A stretch of 64,000 nucleotides of DNA from Brevundimonas aurantiaca (GCF_014199955.1 NZ_JACHOQ010000001.1:744001-808000), one strand, 5' to 3'. Positions 55,232-63,822 are shown, counted from the stretch's first letter. The notes: generated by a model not told the origin, from the letters alone. Numbers and translations: made by a program.

Positions 55232-56203
55232 ATGACTGACAAGACCCTCCTCGTCGGAGACGTCGGCGGCACCAACGCCCGTTTCGCCGTCGCTCGCATG
55301 ATCGACGGCAAGCCCGTGCTGGACCACCACGAGAGCTTCCCGGCCGAAACCTATCCGACCTTCCTGGAAGGGGTGGCCGCCTTCATCGAGGGCTGCGAGG
55401 TCAAGCCGACCGGCGGCGTCATCGCCGTGGCCGGCCCCGTCACCGACGGCGCCATCGACCTGACCAACTCGCCCTGGCAGGTGTCGGAAAGCGAGCTGTC
55501 CACCCTGGGTCTTTCGCCGGTCAAGCTGATCAACGATTTCGAGGCCCTGGCCTGGGGCGCCCCCATCGTGCCGGAAGACCAGTTGGAAAGCCTGGGCGGC
55601 CCCGTCGACGGCGACCCGCATTCCACCGTCGCCGTCCTGGGCCCCGGCACCGGCTTCGGCGTCTCGGCCCTGGTGCGCGACGCCCACGGCAAGGAGATGG
55701 CCATGCCGTCCGAAGGCGGCCACGCCTGTTTCCCCCCCGGCGATCCGGTCGAGGACGAGATCCTGCGCATCCTGCGCCGCCGCTATGACCGCGTCTCGAT
55801 CGAGCGTCTGATCTGCGGCCCCGGCCTGTTGAACATGCACCGGGCCCTGGCCGAGATCGACGGCCGCGAGACCCATATCGACGACCCGGCCCAGATCACC
55901 GCGACGGCCCTGGCCGATCCGAACAGCCCCTGCGGCGCCACCCTGGCCCGCTTCTGCGCCATCCTGGGCGCGGTCGCCGGCGACATCGCCCTGACCACGG
56001 GCGCGCGCGGCGGCGTCTATATCGCCGGCGGCATCGTCCCGCGCATCCTGCCCTTCATCAAGGCCAGCCCCTTCCGCCAGCGGTTCGAGCGCAAGGGCCG
56101 GTTCAAGGAATACATGCAGGAGATCCCGACCAAGGTGATCATGCACAAACACGCCGCCCTCCTGGGCGCCGCCCGCGTCGCCTTCGCCGAAGCCGAGGGC
56201 TGA
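55232..56203 (+). CDS. glk: Glucokinase
   Basis: A 323-residue bacterial glucokinase of the E. coli type (not ROK). It phosphorylates glucose with ATP to feed the same operon. It has the phosphate-1 site LVGDVGGTNARFAVARM at the start, the INDFEALAWG catalytic segment with the aspartate, AVLGPGTGFGVSALV and the GEGGHACF-like SEGGHACFPPG block. GGVYIAGGIVPRILPF is the adenosine site. It is the last gene of the zwf-pgl-edd-glk operon and is followed by an 11-bp stem terminator. Confidence 0.97.
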   Translation: MTDKTLLVGDVGGTNARFAVARMIDGKPVLDHHESFPAETYPTFLEGVAAFIEGCEVKPTGGVIAVAGPVTDGAIDLTNSPWQVSESELSTLGLSPVKLINDFEALAWGAPIVPEDQLESLGGPVDGDPHSTVAVLGPGTGFGVSALVRDAHGKEMAMPSEGGHACFPPGDPVEDEILRILRRRYDRVSIERLICGPGLLNMHRALAEIDGRETHIDDPAQITATALADPNSPCGATLARFCAILGAVAGDIALTTGARGGVYIAGGIVPRILPFIKASPFRQRFERKGRFKEYMQEIPTKVIMHKHAALLGAARVAFAEAEG

Positions 56204-56216
56204 GATCACGAAAATC

Positions 56217-56248
56217 TCACGGCGGCGTGAACTGAACCGCCGCCGTGA
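56217..56248 (+). terminator. Intrinsic terminator after glk
   Basis: TCACGGCGGCG and CGCCGCCGTGA form a perfect 11-bp stem with a 10-base loop, 13 bases after the glk stop. CGTTTCCC follows the stem, giving only a short T run. It ends the Entner-Doudoroff operon and precedes the small lipoprotein gene. Confidence 0.75.
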
Positions 56249-56281
56249 CGTTTCCCTGCCTCCACAACGGAAGGAAACGTC

Positions 56282-56587
56282 ATGAAAAAGATCGCTGTCG
56301 CCGCCGCCTCCCTGTTCGTCCTGTCGGGCGTCGCCGCCTGCGGTGAAAGCGCCGCTGACAAGGCCGCCGAGAACCGCGCCGACGCCGTCGAGGCCCAGGG
56401 CGAAGCCCGCGCCGACCAGCTGGAAGCCCAGGCCGACGCCGCCCCGACCGACGCTCAGAAGGACGCCCTGAACCGCCAGGCCGACCAGGTCGAGGAAAAC
56501 GCCGACCGCCGCGCCGATCAGATCGAGCAACAGGGCGGCAACGCCGACGGCGGCATGACTACCCACAACACCCCGACCACCAACTAA
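56282..56587 (+). CDS. Small helical lipoprotein, Ala/Asp/Gln-rich
   Basis: A 101-residue predicted lipoprotein. The signal ends SGVAACG with the lipid-modified cysteine near residue 20. The mature part is a charged helix made of repeats of about 7-11 residues such as ADAVEAQGEARADQLEAQAD and RQADQVEENADRRADQIEQQ, suggesting a coiled coil. It resembles the small stress-type lipoproteins of Caulobacterales. The ATG follows GGAAGGAAACGTC. It lies 78 bases after glk, downstream of a terminator, so it has its own promoter. Confidence 0.85.
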   Translation: MKKIAVAAASLFVLSGVAACGESAADKAAENRADAVEAQGEARADQLEAQADAAPTDAQKDALNRQADQVEENADRRADQIEQQGGNADGGMTTHNTPTTN

Positions 56588-56626
56588 GGTCGGCGTCTAG
56601 GCGATCCGTCGCCCCGCCCCCCGTCC

Positions 56627-56731
56627 GTCATCCTCGGGCTTGACCCGAGGACCGGGCGCGGGGCGGTCTGTGCTTCGCCCGTTCGCACCAGCGGCGGATC
56701 ATCTGATCCTCGGGTCAAGCCCGAGGATGAC
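56627..56731. repeat. Dispersed repeat family D, copy 2
   Basis: The same 25-bp inverted arms as at 48541-48646, at 56627-56651 and 56707-56731, with a different 55-base centre. The right arm overlaps the 3' end of the convergent DUF1295 gene: its stop codon and the last few codons (coding RHPRA) are repeat sequence. Confidence 0.9.
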
Positions 56732-57527
56732 GGGAGGGCGGCCACGGCACAAACGCACTCGTCCGCTTCACATAGTCCGCATAGCCCGGCCGCGACCGGT
56801 TGATCGCCTTTTCGGTAATCCCGATCCCCGACCAGCGCGTCAGGGTGAAGGTCAGGAAGATCGGCCCGGCGATGGACCACAGGCCCACGCCCGTCTCGGC
56901 CGCGATCAGCCACAGCCCCCACCAGACGCAGGCGTCGCCGAAATAGTTCGGATGGCGCGTATAGCGCCACAGGCCGGTGTCCAGCACCTTGCCCTTATTG
57001 GCCGGATCGCTTCTGAAGGCCGCCAGCTGGGCGTCGCCCGTGCTTTCGATGACGATCCCCGCCAGGGCCAGCCCCGCCCCGATCAGGGCGAGCCCCCCCG
57101 CCGCCGGCGCGTCGGCGACCTGGCCCAGCTGCACCGGCAGGGCCGTCAGCCAGGCCAGAAAGGCCTGGGGCAGAAAGACGAACAGCAGGGCCGTCTTGGC
57201 GAAGGACCAGCCCTTGTTCCGTTCCTGATCCTCGACGATCTGCACATAGCGGCCGTCCGCCCCGCTGGCCCGCCACCGCCCGAACAGATGCAGCCCCAGC
57301 CGCAGCGCCCAGACTGCGCAGATCACGACCAGCAGGGTCTTGCGCGTCGGATCGCCGTCGGTCCGCGGCAGGGTGACCAGGGCCAGCAGCAACATGCCCA
57401 AGGGCCAAACCGCATCGACGAAACTGACGTCCTTCAGCCTCAGAGCGACCAGCCATAGCCCCAGCATCACGGCGACGATCAGGACCAGGTTCTGGGCCAG
57501 GAGGATGAGGACGTCGGTCAGGGTCAT
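56715..57527 (-). CDS. DUF1295 membrane protein (steroid reductase-like fold)
   Basis: A 270-residue protein with about seven membrane helices. It shows the DUF1295 blocks VDAVWPLGMLLLALV, RLGLHLFGRWRASGADGRYV and the C-terminal TGLWRYTRHPNYFGDACVWWGLWL, which is the NADPH-binding signature shared with steroid 5-alpha reductases and isoprenylcysteine methyltransferases. The reaction is unknown; a lipid or terpenoid reductase or methylase is possible. The last residues are encoded by the family D repeat arm, so the native C-terminus was probably altered. Confidence 0.9.
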   Translation of the reverse strand: MTLTDVLILLAQNLVLIVAVMLGLWLVALRLKDVSFVDAVWPLGMLLLALVTLPRTDGDPTRKTLLVVICAVWALRLGLHLFGRWRASGADGRYVQIVEDQERNKGWSFAKTALLFVFLPQAFLAWLTALPVQLGQVADAPAAGGLALIGAGLALAGIVIESTGDAQLAAFRSDPANKGKVLDTGLWRYTRHPNYFGDACVWWGLWLIAAETGVGLWSIAGPIFLTFTLTRWSGIGITEKAINRSRPGYADYVKRTSAFVPWPPSRHPRA

Positions 57528-57566
57528 ACGGCCGATACGTGTCGCCGCGCGCCCTGGATGCGCGTC

Positions 57567-58148
57567 CTAGACGGATTCAACCACCGTCAGCTCCGGCCAA
57601 CGCCCCCGCGCACTCTCGATGGTCCTGGCCCAGCCCTTGGCGGCCGGCCGGTTCGGATTCGGCCGCACGACCATGGCGAACACGTCCTCCAGCCCGAAAG
57701 GCGCCGCCACGGTGATCGCATCGTCCGCCTCCAGCCGCACCCCGACGGCGAAGGTCGGGGCCACGAACCGGCCCAGGGCTTCGTCGGTCGAGCCGAGCGG
57801 TTCATAGGGTTCCCCGAACCGGTTTTCGAACCACAGATGCACCCGCGCCTGGTTGCGCACCTCCACCTGGCTGCGGAAGGGCTCGTCAAAGGCGGCGGCG
57901 ACCCGTTTGATCACCCCGTCCTCGGCCTCGTAGGACAGGTCCGATCCGTCGAAATAGGCCAGGTCGTAATCCTTGATCCCATACCCCGCCGGCCGCCCCG
58001 TCCTGGCGTTCCACACCGCCTGATAGACGCCGCCCGACACCAGCCGCCAGTCGGGCAGGCCCAGGTCCCGCACCGTCCGCAAGACGTGCATCAGGCCGGG
58101 ATCGGCGCGGACGATGTCGATCAGCTTCTGGCTCAGGGGGTCGTTCAT
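57567..58148 (-). CDS. Nucleotidyltransferase-family protein (NTP_transf_6 type)
   Basis: A 193-residue protein that matches the PF06042-type nucleotidyltransferase group. It has DWRLVSGGVYQAVWN near residue 33 and the metal-binding pair in YGIKDYDLAYFDGSDLSYEAED, then VEVRNQARVHLWFENRFGEPYEP and a C-terminal GLEDVFAMVVRPN. The target is not known. The gene is 39 bases from the DUF1295 gene start, on the same strand. A 325-base non-coding stretch lies upstream. Confidence 0.85.
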   Translation of the reverse strand: MNDPLSQKLIDIVRADPGLMHVLRTVRDLGLPDWRLVSGGVYQAVWNARTGRPAGYGIKDYDLAYFDGSDLSYEAEDGVIKRVAAAFDEPFRSQVEVRNQARVHLWFENRFGEPYEPLGSTDEALGRFVAPTFAVGVRLEADDAITVAAPFGLEDVFAMVVRPNPNRPAAKGWARTIESARGRWPELTVVESV

Positions 58149-58473
58149 CCGCCTCCCTTACCCTTCCCGTCCGATCAAGGGGAGACGCCGTCCGCCTTCA
58201 TCCCCAGATGCGCGCCGGTCGCCGTTACGCCCGCATCGTCCGAAAGGAGTTCTCGCCCCATCAAGGGCTTGGAGCGCCCGCCTGCGAAATACCCGGCGCC
58301 CGTCCCGACGGCCCTATACTGGCGCCCCCGGTCTTTGACATCGCAACGCGCGCAGAGCGCGCCCCCGCCGGACAGTCCGATCGGAGTTCGACCGTTTTCT
58401 CTGCGAAAACAAAGCCCGTCGGACAGATCGGACACATCGGACACCTTTTTTCGGTGTCCGACGGACCGCCGCC
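58149..58473. other. Non-coding interval with TCGGACA repeats
   Basis: This 325-base gap between the thiD stop and the nucleotidyltransferase start has no convincing gene on either strand. It holds three TCGGACA units at 9-base spacing (58420-58445) and a hairpin (58437-58461). The left part should contain the promoter of the nucleotidyltransferase gene on the minus strand, although no clear hexamers were found. Confidence 0.5.
58437..58461 (-). terminator. Hairpin just after thiD
   Basis: TCGGACACC and GGTGTCCGA pair over 9 bp around a TTTTTTC loop, starting 12 bases after the thiD stop. The A/T run sits in the loop and not after the stem, so it is atypical as an intrinsic terminator. Two more TCGGACA units lie beside it. 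Confidence 0.4.
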
Positions 58474-59259
58474 TCAGCCCCGCACGGGCCAGCCGTGATC
58501 CAGCGGCCCGTGTCCGCCGCCGAGACCCGGCGCCCGCCGGATCGCCTCGCCGACATAGGCCCAGGCTTCGGCGACCGCGACCTCCAGCGGCCGCCCCAGG
58601 GCCAGACCCGCCGCGCACGCGCTGGCCAGGGTGCAGCCGGTGCCGTGGGTGTGGCGGGTGTCGATCCGCTCGGCCTCCAGCACCGTCTCCCCATCGGCCG
58701 TCATCAAGAGGTCGATCACCGTCGGCCCGTCCACATGGCCGCCCTTCATCAGCACGGCCTTGGCGCCCAGTTTCAGCAGGGCCTCGCCCGCCCGCCTCTG
58801 GCCGTCGATGTCGCGCACCTCAAGCCCGGTCAGGGCCTCGGCCTCGGGCGCATTGGGGGTCAGAAGGGCCGCGCGCGGGATCATCAGGCTCCGAACCGCC
58901 TCCACCGCCGCATTGGGCAGCAGGGGATGGCCGCCCTTGGCCACCATGACCGGATCGACCACGGCAGGGGCCTTGGCTTCGTCCAGCAGGGCCGCCACCG
59001 TCTCGACCACCTCCACCGAGCCCAGCATGCCGGTCTTGACCGCATCGGTCCCGATGTCCTCCAGCACCGCCCGCGCCTGGGCCGTGATGACTTCCAGCGG
59101 CAGGGGATGGACGCCGTGAACCCCCAGGGTGTTCTGGACCGTGATCGCCGTGATCGCCGTGGCGGCGAACCCGCCCATCATCGTCACCGCCTTGATGTCG
59201 GCCTGGACCCCCGCGCCCCCGCCGCTGTCCGACCCCGCCAGGATCAGGACCCGTCCCAT
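58474..59259 (-). CDS. thiD: Hydroxymethylpyrimidine/phosphomethylpyrimidine kinase
   Basis: A 261-residue PfkB/ThiD-type kinase that phosphorylates HMP and HMP-P for thiamine synthesis. It has the substrate-binding ILAGSDSGGGAGVQADIKAVTMMGGFAATAITAITVQNT at the start, the DPVMVAKGGHPLL block, LTPNAPEAEALTG and the anion hole THGTGCTLASACAAGLALG near residue 210. I take the ATG at 59259; the frame continues upstream but that part overlaps the SMR gene. No other thiamine gene is near. The SMR transporter precedes it by 53 bases on the same strand. Confidence 0.95.
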   Translation of the reverse strand: MGRVLILAGSDSGGGAGVQADIKAVTMMGGFAATAITAITVQNTLGVHGVHPLPLEVITAQARAVLEDIGTDAVKTGMLGSVEVVETVAALLDEAKAPAVVDPVMVAKGGHPLLPNAAVEAVRSLMIPRAALLTPNAPEAEALTGLEVRDIDGQRRAGEALLKLGAKAVLMKGGHVDGPTVIDLLMTADGETVLEAERIDTRHTHGTGCTLASACAAGLALGRPLEVAVAEAWAYVGEAIRRAPGLGGGHGPLDHGWPVRG

Positions 59260-59312
59260 TTTTCTTTCGCTACCGCCGCCCGCGCGGCCGGCGTCTGCTT
59301 GAGCGAGGCTCA

Positions 59313-59654
59313 TCAGTGCGCCCCCGAGAACAGCTTTAAGCCCACGATCCCGGCCACGATCAGCAGGATGCACACCGCCCGCACCGCCGTCGCCGGCTCG
59401 CCGTATACGACGATCCCCACCAGGGCCGCGCCCACCGCCCCGATCCCCGTCCAGATCGCATAGGCCGTGCCGATCGGCAGCCTCTGGGTCGCCACCCACA
59501 GCAGGATCATGCTGGCCGCCAGGGCGATCAGCACCCCCAGCGAGGTCAGCGGCCTTTGCAGGCTGACGTTCTTGAGGCCGGACGCCCACAGCACTTCCAG
59601 CAGGCCGGCGACGACCAGCGTCGCCCACGGATTGATCGACATCACCCAGGACAT
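59313..59654 (-). CDS. Small multidrug resistance transporter, SugE/Gdx-like
   Basis: A 113-residue SMR protein with four helices. The active glutamate is in WATLVVAGLLEVLWASGLKNV near residue 19, and the GTAYAIWTGIGAVGAALVGIVVYGEP block follows. The WASGLK sequence after the glutamate is nearer to SugE/Gdx guanidinium exporters than to EmrE/QacE drug exporters. An ATG at 59642 is an alternative start. No guanidine riboswitch was recognised in the short upstream gap of 40 bases. It lies between folP and thiD. Confidence 0.9.
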   Translation of the reverse strand: MSWVMSINPWATLVVAGLLEVLWASGLKNVSLQRPLTSLGVLIALAASMILLWVATQRLPIGTAYAIWTGIGAVGAALVGIVVYGEPATAVRAVCILLIVAGIVGLKLFSGAH

Positions 59655-59694
59655 GGGGACCAGATGGCGCAGGCCGTCGCCGGGGGCAAGCGTG

Positions 59695-60498
59695 TCACTC
59701 CGCCGCCGCCACCGCCGCCTGAAGCTTCAGCGCCTGAACCGTCTCGCGCACGTCATGGACCCGCACCATCCGCGCCCCGCGCCGCGCCCCCTCAAGCGCC
59801 AGGGCCAGCGAGCCGCCCAGCCGGTCCGTCGCCTCCACCGCCGTCGCATCCACCGCCTGGATCGTCCGCTTGCGGCTGGCGGCGTAAAGCACTGGAAAGC
59901 CCAGCCCGACCAGTTCGCCCAGCCGCGCCGTCAGGGCCATATTGTGCGCCGGGGTCTTGCCGAAGCCGATCCCCGGATCCAGCCAGATCCGCTCGCGCGC
60001 CACCCCCCCCGCCGTCGCCGCCTCGGCCCGGCCCAGCAGATAGGCCCGGACCTCGGCGACCACGTCCTCATACTGGGGATCGGCCTGCATGGTCCGGGGT
60101 TCGCCCCTCATGTGCATCAGCACCACCTCGCACCCCAGCTCGGCCGCGACGGCTGCGCTGTCCGGCGCATGGCTCAGGGCGGTCACGTCGTTCCACATCG
60201 TCGCCCCGGCGGCGACGGCGGCCCGAGCCACGGCCGGCTTCATCGTATCGACGCTGATCGGGCCGCCCCAGCGAGCGCGAACGGCCTCGATCACCGGAAC
60301 GACCCGGTCGATCTCCTGGGCCTCGCTGACCGGCTCGGCGCCCGGCCGGGTGCTCTCGCCCCCGACGTCCAGCACCTCGGCCCCCTGCTCGACCAGCCGC
60401 ATCGCCTGGTCCGCCGCCGCCTCGGTCGACGCCCATCGCCCCCCGTCCGAGAAGCTGTCGGGCGTGACGTTGACGATGCCCATGACCTTGACCGTCAC
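59695..60498 (-). CDS. folP: Dihydropteroate synthase
   Basis: A 267-residue TIM-barrel enzyme that joins p-aminobenzoate to dihydropterin pyrophosphate in folate synthesis; it is the sulfonamide target. It has KVMGIVNVTPDSFSDGG near the start, the DVGGESTRPGAEPV loop, ISVDTMKPAVAR, LMHMRGEPRTMQ, and RIWLDPGIGFGKTPAHN. The C-terminal block VRVHDVRET closes the barrel. The ATG overlaps the upstream winged-helix gene's stop by 4 bases. folK, folB or glmM are not adjacent. Confidence 0.96.
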   Translation of the reverse strand: MTVKVMGIVNVTPDSFSDGGRWASTEAAADQAMRLVEQGAEVLDVGGESTRPGAEPVSEAQEIDRVVPVIEAVRARWGGPISVDTMKPAVARAAVAAGATMWNDVTALSHAPDSAAVAAELGCEVVLMHMRGEPRTMQADPQYEDVVAEVRAYLLGRAEAATAGGVARERIWLDPGIGFGKTPAHNMALTARLGELVGLGFPVLYAASRKRTIQAVDATAVEATDRLGGSLALALEGARRGARMVRVHDVRETVQALKLQAAVAAAE

Positions 60499-60797
60499 GC
60501 CTTCCTCCCGATCAGTCCGCCCAGAGCCTCCAGATAGGCGTCGAAGGCCTTGCGCCCTTCAAGCGTGATCGCCGCCCGCGTCAGGGGCTTGTTGTTCACG
60601 AAGCTCTTGGAGATGGCGACATAGCCCGCCTCCTCCAGCTTCTTCAGATGCACCGACAGATTGCCCTGGGTCGCCTCCAGCACCGTCTTCAGCTCGGTGA
60701 AGTCGGCGGCCTCGACGTCGGCCAGATAGACCATGATCCCCAGCCGCATCCGGCCGTGGATGACCTCGTCGATTCGCCCCAGGTCGTTCAGCCCCAT
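60495..60797 (-). CDS. Winged-helix DNA-binding protein
   Basis: A 100-residue winged-helix regulator: LGRIDEVIHGRMRLGIMVYLADVEAADFTELKTVLEATQGNLSVHLKKLEEAGYVAISKSFVNNKPLTRAAITLEGRKAFDAYLEALG. The helix DFTELKTVLEATQGNLSVHLKKLEEAGYV is the recognition part, and NNKPLTRAAIT forms the wing. This is the HTH_27/MarR_2-like group, often paired with a membrane protein as here (next gene 3 bases upstream). It is probably a local repressor. It overlaps folP by 4 bases. Confidence 0.9.
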   Translation of the reverse strand: MGLNDLGRIDEVIHGRMRLGIMVYLADVEAADFTELKTVLEATQGNLSVHLKKLEEAGYVAISKSFVNNKPLTRAAITLEGRKAFDAYLEALGGLIGRKA

Positions 60798-60800
60798 GGG

Positions 60801-61451
60801 TCAGGCGGCGTCCGCAGCCGGGCGGGCCTTCAAGGCTTCGCGGGTGATGATCCAGCCTGGCCCGGCGAACAGCAGGAACAGAGCCGCCGTCGCGACGAGC
60901 AGATAGGCCAGGGGCTCGCGGACCAACAGCCCCAGGGCCACCGCCGTCGCCCATCCCCCGATCGACGCCGCCAGCATCCAGCCCTTCTTCTTCAGCGCCC
61001 AGGCCACATACCAGGCGGCCGACTGGAGCGCGAAGATCATCGCCGGATAATAGAGCCAGACGGCGAAGTCCTGGTCTCGCGCCGAGCCGAAGCCGAAGAC
61101 GATGACGATGGCCAGATTGGCCATGCCCGCCCCGCTGAAGGCGGCGTTCAGGGTGCGGGTGACGACGGGGCTGGCCTTGGGCCGCTTGCGGTCCTCCCGG
61201 ATGGCCCAGGCCATCACCAGCAGGAAGGCGACGGTCACGCCTGTGACGAAGGCCAGGCTGATCGGCCCGGGCCAGCGGATCACCCCCGCCGCCTGTCCGA
61301 GGTGAAACAGGCACTGCAGCCCGTACAGCAGGCCGCCAGCCAGATAGAGGACGCCCATGGTCAGTGTGGCTCTCGGATCGCCCCCGCCCTGGACGATCGA
61401 TCGAAGGAAGGCCAGGTCGGCCTCGGGCGAGCTGCGGGACGTGTCGTTCAT
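60801..61451 (-). CDS. Hypothetical membrane protein paired with winged-helix regulator
   Basis: A 216-residue protein with about six helices (for example TMGVLYLAGGLLYGLQCLFHLG, ISLAFVTGVTVAFLLVMAWAI, LAIVIVFGFGS, AVALGLLVREPLAYLLVATAALFLLFAGPGWI). The N-terminus is a short charged stretch (RSSPEADLAFLRSIVQGGG). I do not recognise a named family. It is 3 bases ahead of a winged-helix gene on the same strand, a common arrangement for membrane proteins controlled by a small repressor. Confidence 0.78.
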   Translation of the reverse strand: MNDTSRSSPEADLAFLRSIVQGGGDPRATLTMGVLYLAGGLLYGLQCLFHLGQAAGVIRWPGPISLAFVTGVTVAFLLVMAWAIREDRKRPKASPVVTRTLNAAFSGAGMANLAIVIVFGFGSARDQDFAVWLYYPAMIFALQSAAWYVAWALKKKGWMLAASIGGWATAVALGLLVREPLAYLLVATAALFLLFAGPGWIITREALKARPAADAA

Positions 61452-61511
61452 CGATGATTCCTCTGCGGCTTGCGCGTCCTTCGGATGGACGCGGCGACGG
61501 GGGTTGGCAAG

Positions 61512-62732
61512 CTATTCGGCGGGCGACGGGGCTGAGGCGGCCGGGCGACGCCGCCACGGAACCCGGCGGCCGTTCAGCCAGCGGCCCATGAAGCTGTGGC
61601 GGATCAGCAGCTCATAGCCGGCGATCGACGCCGCCAGCGCCCCGCCGACGATCAAGGCCAGTTTGACCGGCCAGGCTAGGCTCCAGTCCTGCACCAGCAC
61701 CTGACCGACCATCACCAGCGGCAGATGGACGATGTAGATCCAATAGGCCGCATCGGCGAGATAGCGCCGCACCGCGCTGTGGCCCGAGCAGAACCGAACG
61801 GCCACGGCGACCGCCGCCAGGCTGGAGGCGTAGACGGCGACCCCGAAGGCGCCCGCCGCCGCCGCCTTGATCGCCGGATCGGTGATAGGCTCCAACCTGG
61901 GATTGGGACCGCCCGCCAGAGCCAGGGCCGTCGCGCCTGCCGCCAGGGCGAGGCCGAGATGAAGCGGCCACCGCGCCGCGATCCGCTCGAGCAGGTCGCG
62001 GCGCCGGTCCAGCAGGGCGCCCAGGCCGAAGGCCAGTCCGAACCCGACCAGGGCCGGGGTGTTGGGGATCAGGCCCGCGTCGGGCGTCGGCACGCCGAAG
62101 AAGGCGACCCAGTTCGGATGCAGCCACAGGGCCAGGGCCAGGGGCGCGCCCAGGACGACGGCGCCGCCCGGCTGAACCAGCAACGCCGTCGCGCGATCCA
62201 CCACCGCCCGCCCCCAGCCGCCCTGCCGGTCCAGGGCCGCGAACGGCGCCCGCACGACGACTAGGCCGACATAGAAGATCAGCAGGACCCACAGGAACCA
62301 CAGATGGGTCAACGGCAGATTGGTCCAGTCATAGGTCGGAGGCGGCGGCGCATCGGCCGCCGTCATGCCTTGCAGGCCCGCATTCCAGATCAGGACCGCG
62401 ACAATGGCCGCCAGCGACGGCCCCCAGAAGACCGCCAGCGGTCCCGCAATCCGCGCCAGCCGGTTGATCCCGAACCGCACCAGCCCCCGCCGCGCCAGCA
62501 TCATATGGGCGAACAGACCCGCAATCAGAAAGAAGGTCGCCATCCGAAACAGGTGAATGGCGAAGAAAAGGCCGCTGGCCCAGACCGACCGCTGATCGTC
62601 GGCCACCACCCAGATCGGCGTCGGAAAGAAGGCCATGGCGCCGTGGAGCACCAAACCCAGGAGCAGGGCGGCGCCCCGTAGGGCGTCCAGGCCGTGAAGG
62701 CGCTCGCCCGTCTTGATGTCGTCTGCGGCCAT
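61512..62732 (-). CDS. Acyltransferase-3 family membrane protein (OpgC-like)
   Basis: A 406-residue integral membrane acyltransferase. It opens GLDALRGAALLLGLVLHGAMAFF with the family RG and H features and has about ten helices, including HLWFLWVLLIFYVGLVVV and YWIYIVHLPLVMVGQVLV near the end. Relatives transfer acyl or succinyl groups to surface glycans, for example OpgC on periplasmic glucans. The substrate is unknown. I start at the ATG at 62732, which follows GGGAGACGAGG; the longer frame upstream adds a cysteine-rich leader with no RBS. Confidence 0.9.
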   Translation of the reverse strand: MAADDIKTGERLHGLDALRGAALLLGLVLHGAMAFFPTPIWVVADDQRSVWASGLFFAIHLFRMATFFLIAGLFAHMMLARRGLVRFGINRLARIAGPLAVFWGPSLAAIVAVLIWNAGLQGMTAADAPPPPTYDWTNLPLTHLWFLWVLLIFYVGLVVVRAPFAALDRQGGWGRAVVDRATALLVQPGGAVVLGAPLALALWLHPNWVAFFGVPTPDAGLIPNTPALVGFGLAFGLGALLDRRRDLLERIAARWPLHLGLALAAGATALALAGGPNPRLEPITDPAIKAAAAGAFGVAVYASSLAAVAVAVRFCSGHSAVRRYLADAAYWIYIVHLPLVMVGQVLVQDWSLAWPVKLALIVGGALAASIAGYELLIRHSFMGRWLNGRRVPWRRRPAASAPSPAE

Positions 62733-62887
62733 GATCCTCGTCTCCCTGTTCGAGAGACATATTGCACAGACTTGTTTGTTTTTCAAACTTGTTCGCCAAA
62801 GGCCACCTCGTGGCGTTTCGACTGGGCGTTCGGGGCGACCGCCCGACCGGCGCCCTTAAGGTCGACCGCTTCGTTAGAAACGAAAAA

Positions 62888-62913
62888 CGCCCGGGATCCT
62901 AAGACGCCGGGCG
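62888..62913 (-). terminator. Intrinsic terminator after the cytochrome c gene
   Basis: On the minus strand CGCCCGG pairs with CCGGGCG over a 12-base loop, then TTTTTCGTTTC follows. It lies about 34 bases after the cytochrome c stop and has both the stem and the T tract expected of a factor-independent terminator. Confidence 0.75.
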
Positions 62914-62946
62914 AAGATCGATGAGGGCGGCCCGTCGGGCGCGCGA

Positions 62947-63666
62947 TCAGCTGTTCGGCGGCGCCGGGCTGGTGGCGGCGGGCGGCGCGGCCGGGGTCGC
63001 CTGGGTGGTCGCCGGTTCGCCGACGGCGGGGGCCTCGCCCGTCGCCTCGGTGGCGGGGGCGCCCTCGGCCGGGGCGGCTTCACCCTCGGCGGGGGCGGCG
63101 GCGCCGGGCTGGCGGGCCGGATCGGGCGCGGGGATGGCGAAGCCGCTCGAGCCCTGGCTGCGCAGCCAGGCGATCAGATTGATCCGGGTCTGGGTGTCGC
63201 GGATGCCGGCGAAGGACATCTTGGTGCCGGGCACATAGCGGGCGGGGGCGGTGATGAAGCTGTTCAGCTGGTCATAGCCCCAGGTCGGCGCCTCGGCCTT
63301 GTGCTTGGCCATGGCGTCCGAATAGGCGAAGCCGGCGCGGTGCATGACCGGGCCGCCCACCACCCCGTACAGATTCGGGCCGATGCCGTCCGCCCCGCCC
63401 TGCGTCGCGTTATGGCAGGCCTGGCAACGGGCGAAGGCGGCCTCGCCGGCGGCCAGGTCGGCGGTCGGCAGGACCGTGCCCCAGTCCGGCGGCAGCTCGG
63501 CCTGTTCGGCGCCGGCGACCTCATCCGGCGCATCGACGAAATAGCCCATCTTTTCCGGCGGTTCGGAATGATAGATCAGGCCCGACGCCTGTTGAACGAC
63601 CAGGATGACGAAGGCCGTCCCCAGAGCCGCGCCGAAAATCTTGTTCCACTTTAGATCGCCGCTCAT
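62947..63666 (-). CDS. Membrane-anchored cytochrome c, class I (CycM-like)
   Basis: A 239-residue c-type cytochrome. An uncleaved N-terminal anchor (WNKIFGAALGTAFVILVVQQASGLIY) is followed by a class I domain with the heme site C81-QACH at 81-85 and the axial methionine M150 in VPGTKMSFAGI. A proline/alanine/glutamate-rich C-terminal tail of about 60 residues follows. Such proteins carry electrons from the bc1 complex to cytochrome oxidase at the periplasmic face. The terminator at 62888-62913 belongs to this gene. It is divergent from kdsB. Confidence 0.94.
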   Translation of the reverse strand: MSGDLKWNKIFGAALGTAFVILVVQQASGLIYHSEPPEKMGYFVDAPDEVAGAEQAELPPDWGTVLPTADLAAGEAAFARCQACHNATQGGADGIGPNLYGVVGGPVMHRAGFAYSDAMAKHKAEAPTWGYDQLNSFITAPARYVPGTKMSFAGIRDTQTRINLIAWLRSQGSSGFAIPAPDPARQPGAAAPAEGEAAPAEGAPATEATGEAPAVGEPATTQATPAAPPAATSPAPPNS

Positions 63667-63822
63667 GCGCGTCGTCTCACCCGTCCCTAGGTTTCCCAAC
63701 TTCCCCGTCTTGCGCAGAGAAGCCTTCCTTGCCGGATCACGTCTTGCACGGTAGCGCAGGGTTCGCAACCGGCGCGACGAACGCGACGGCGCCGCTCGAC
63801 CAGGACAGGCCCCGCCAGACCC

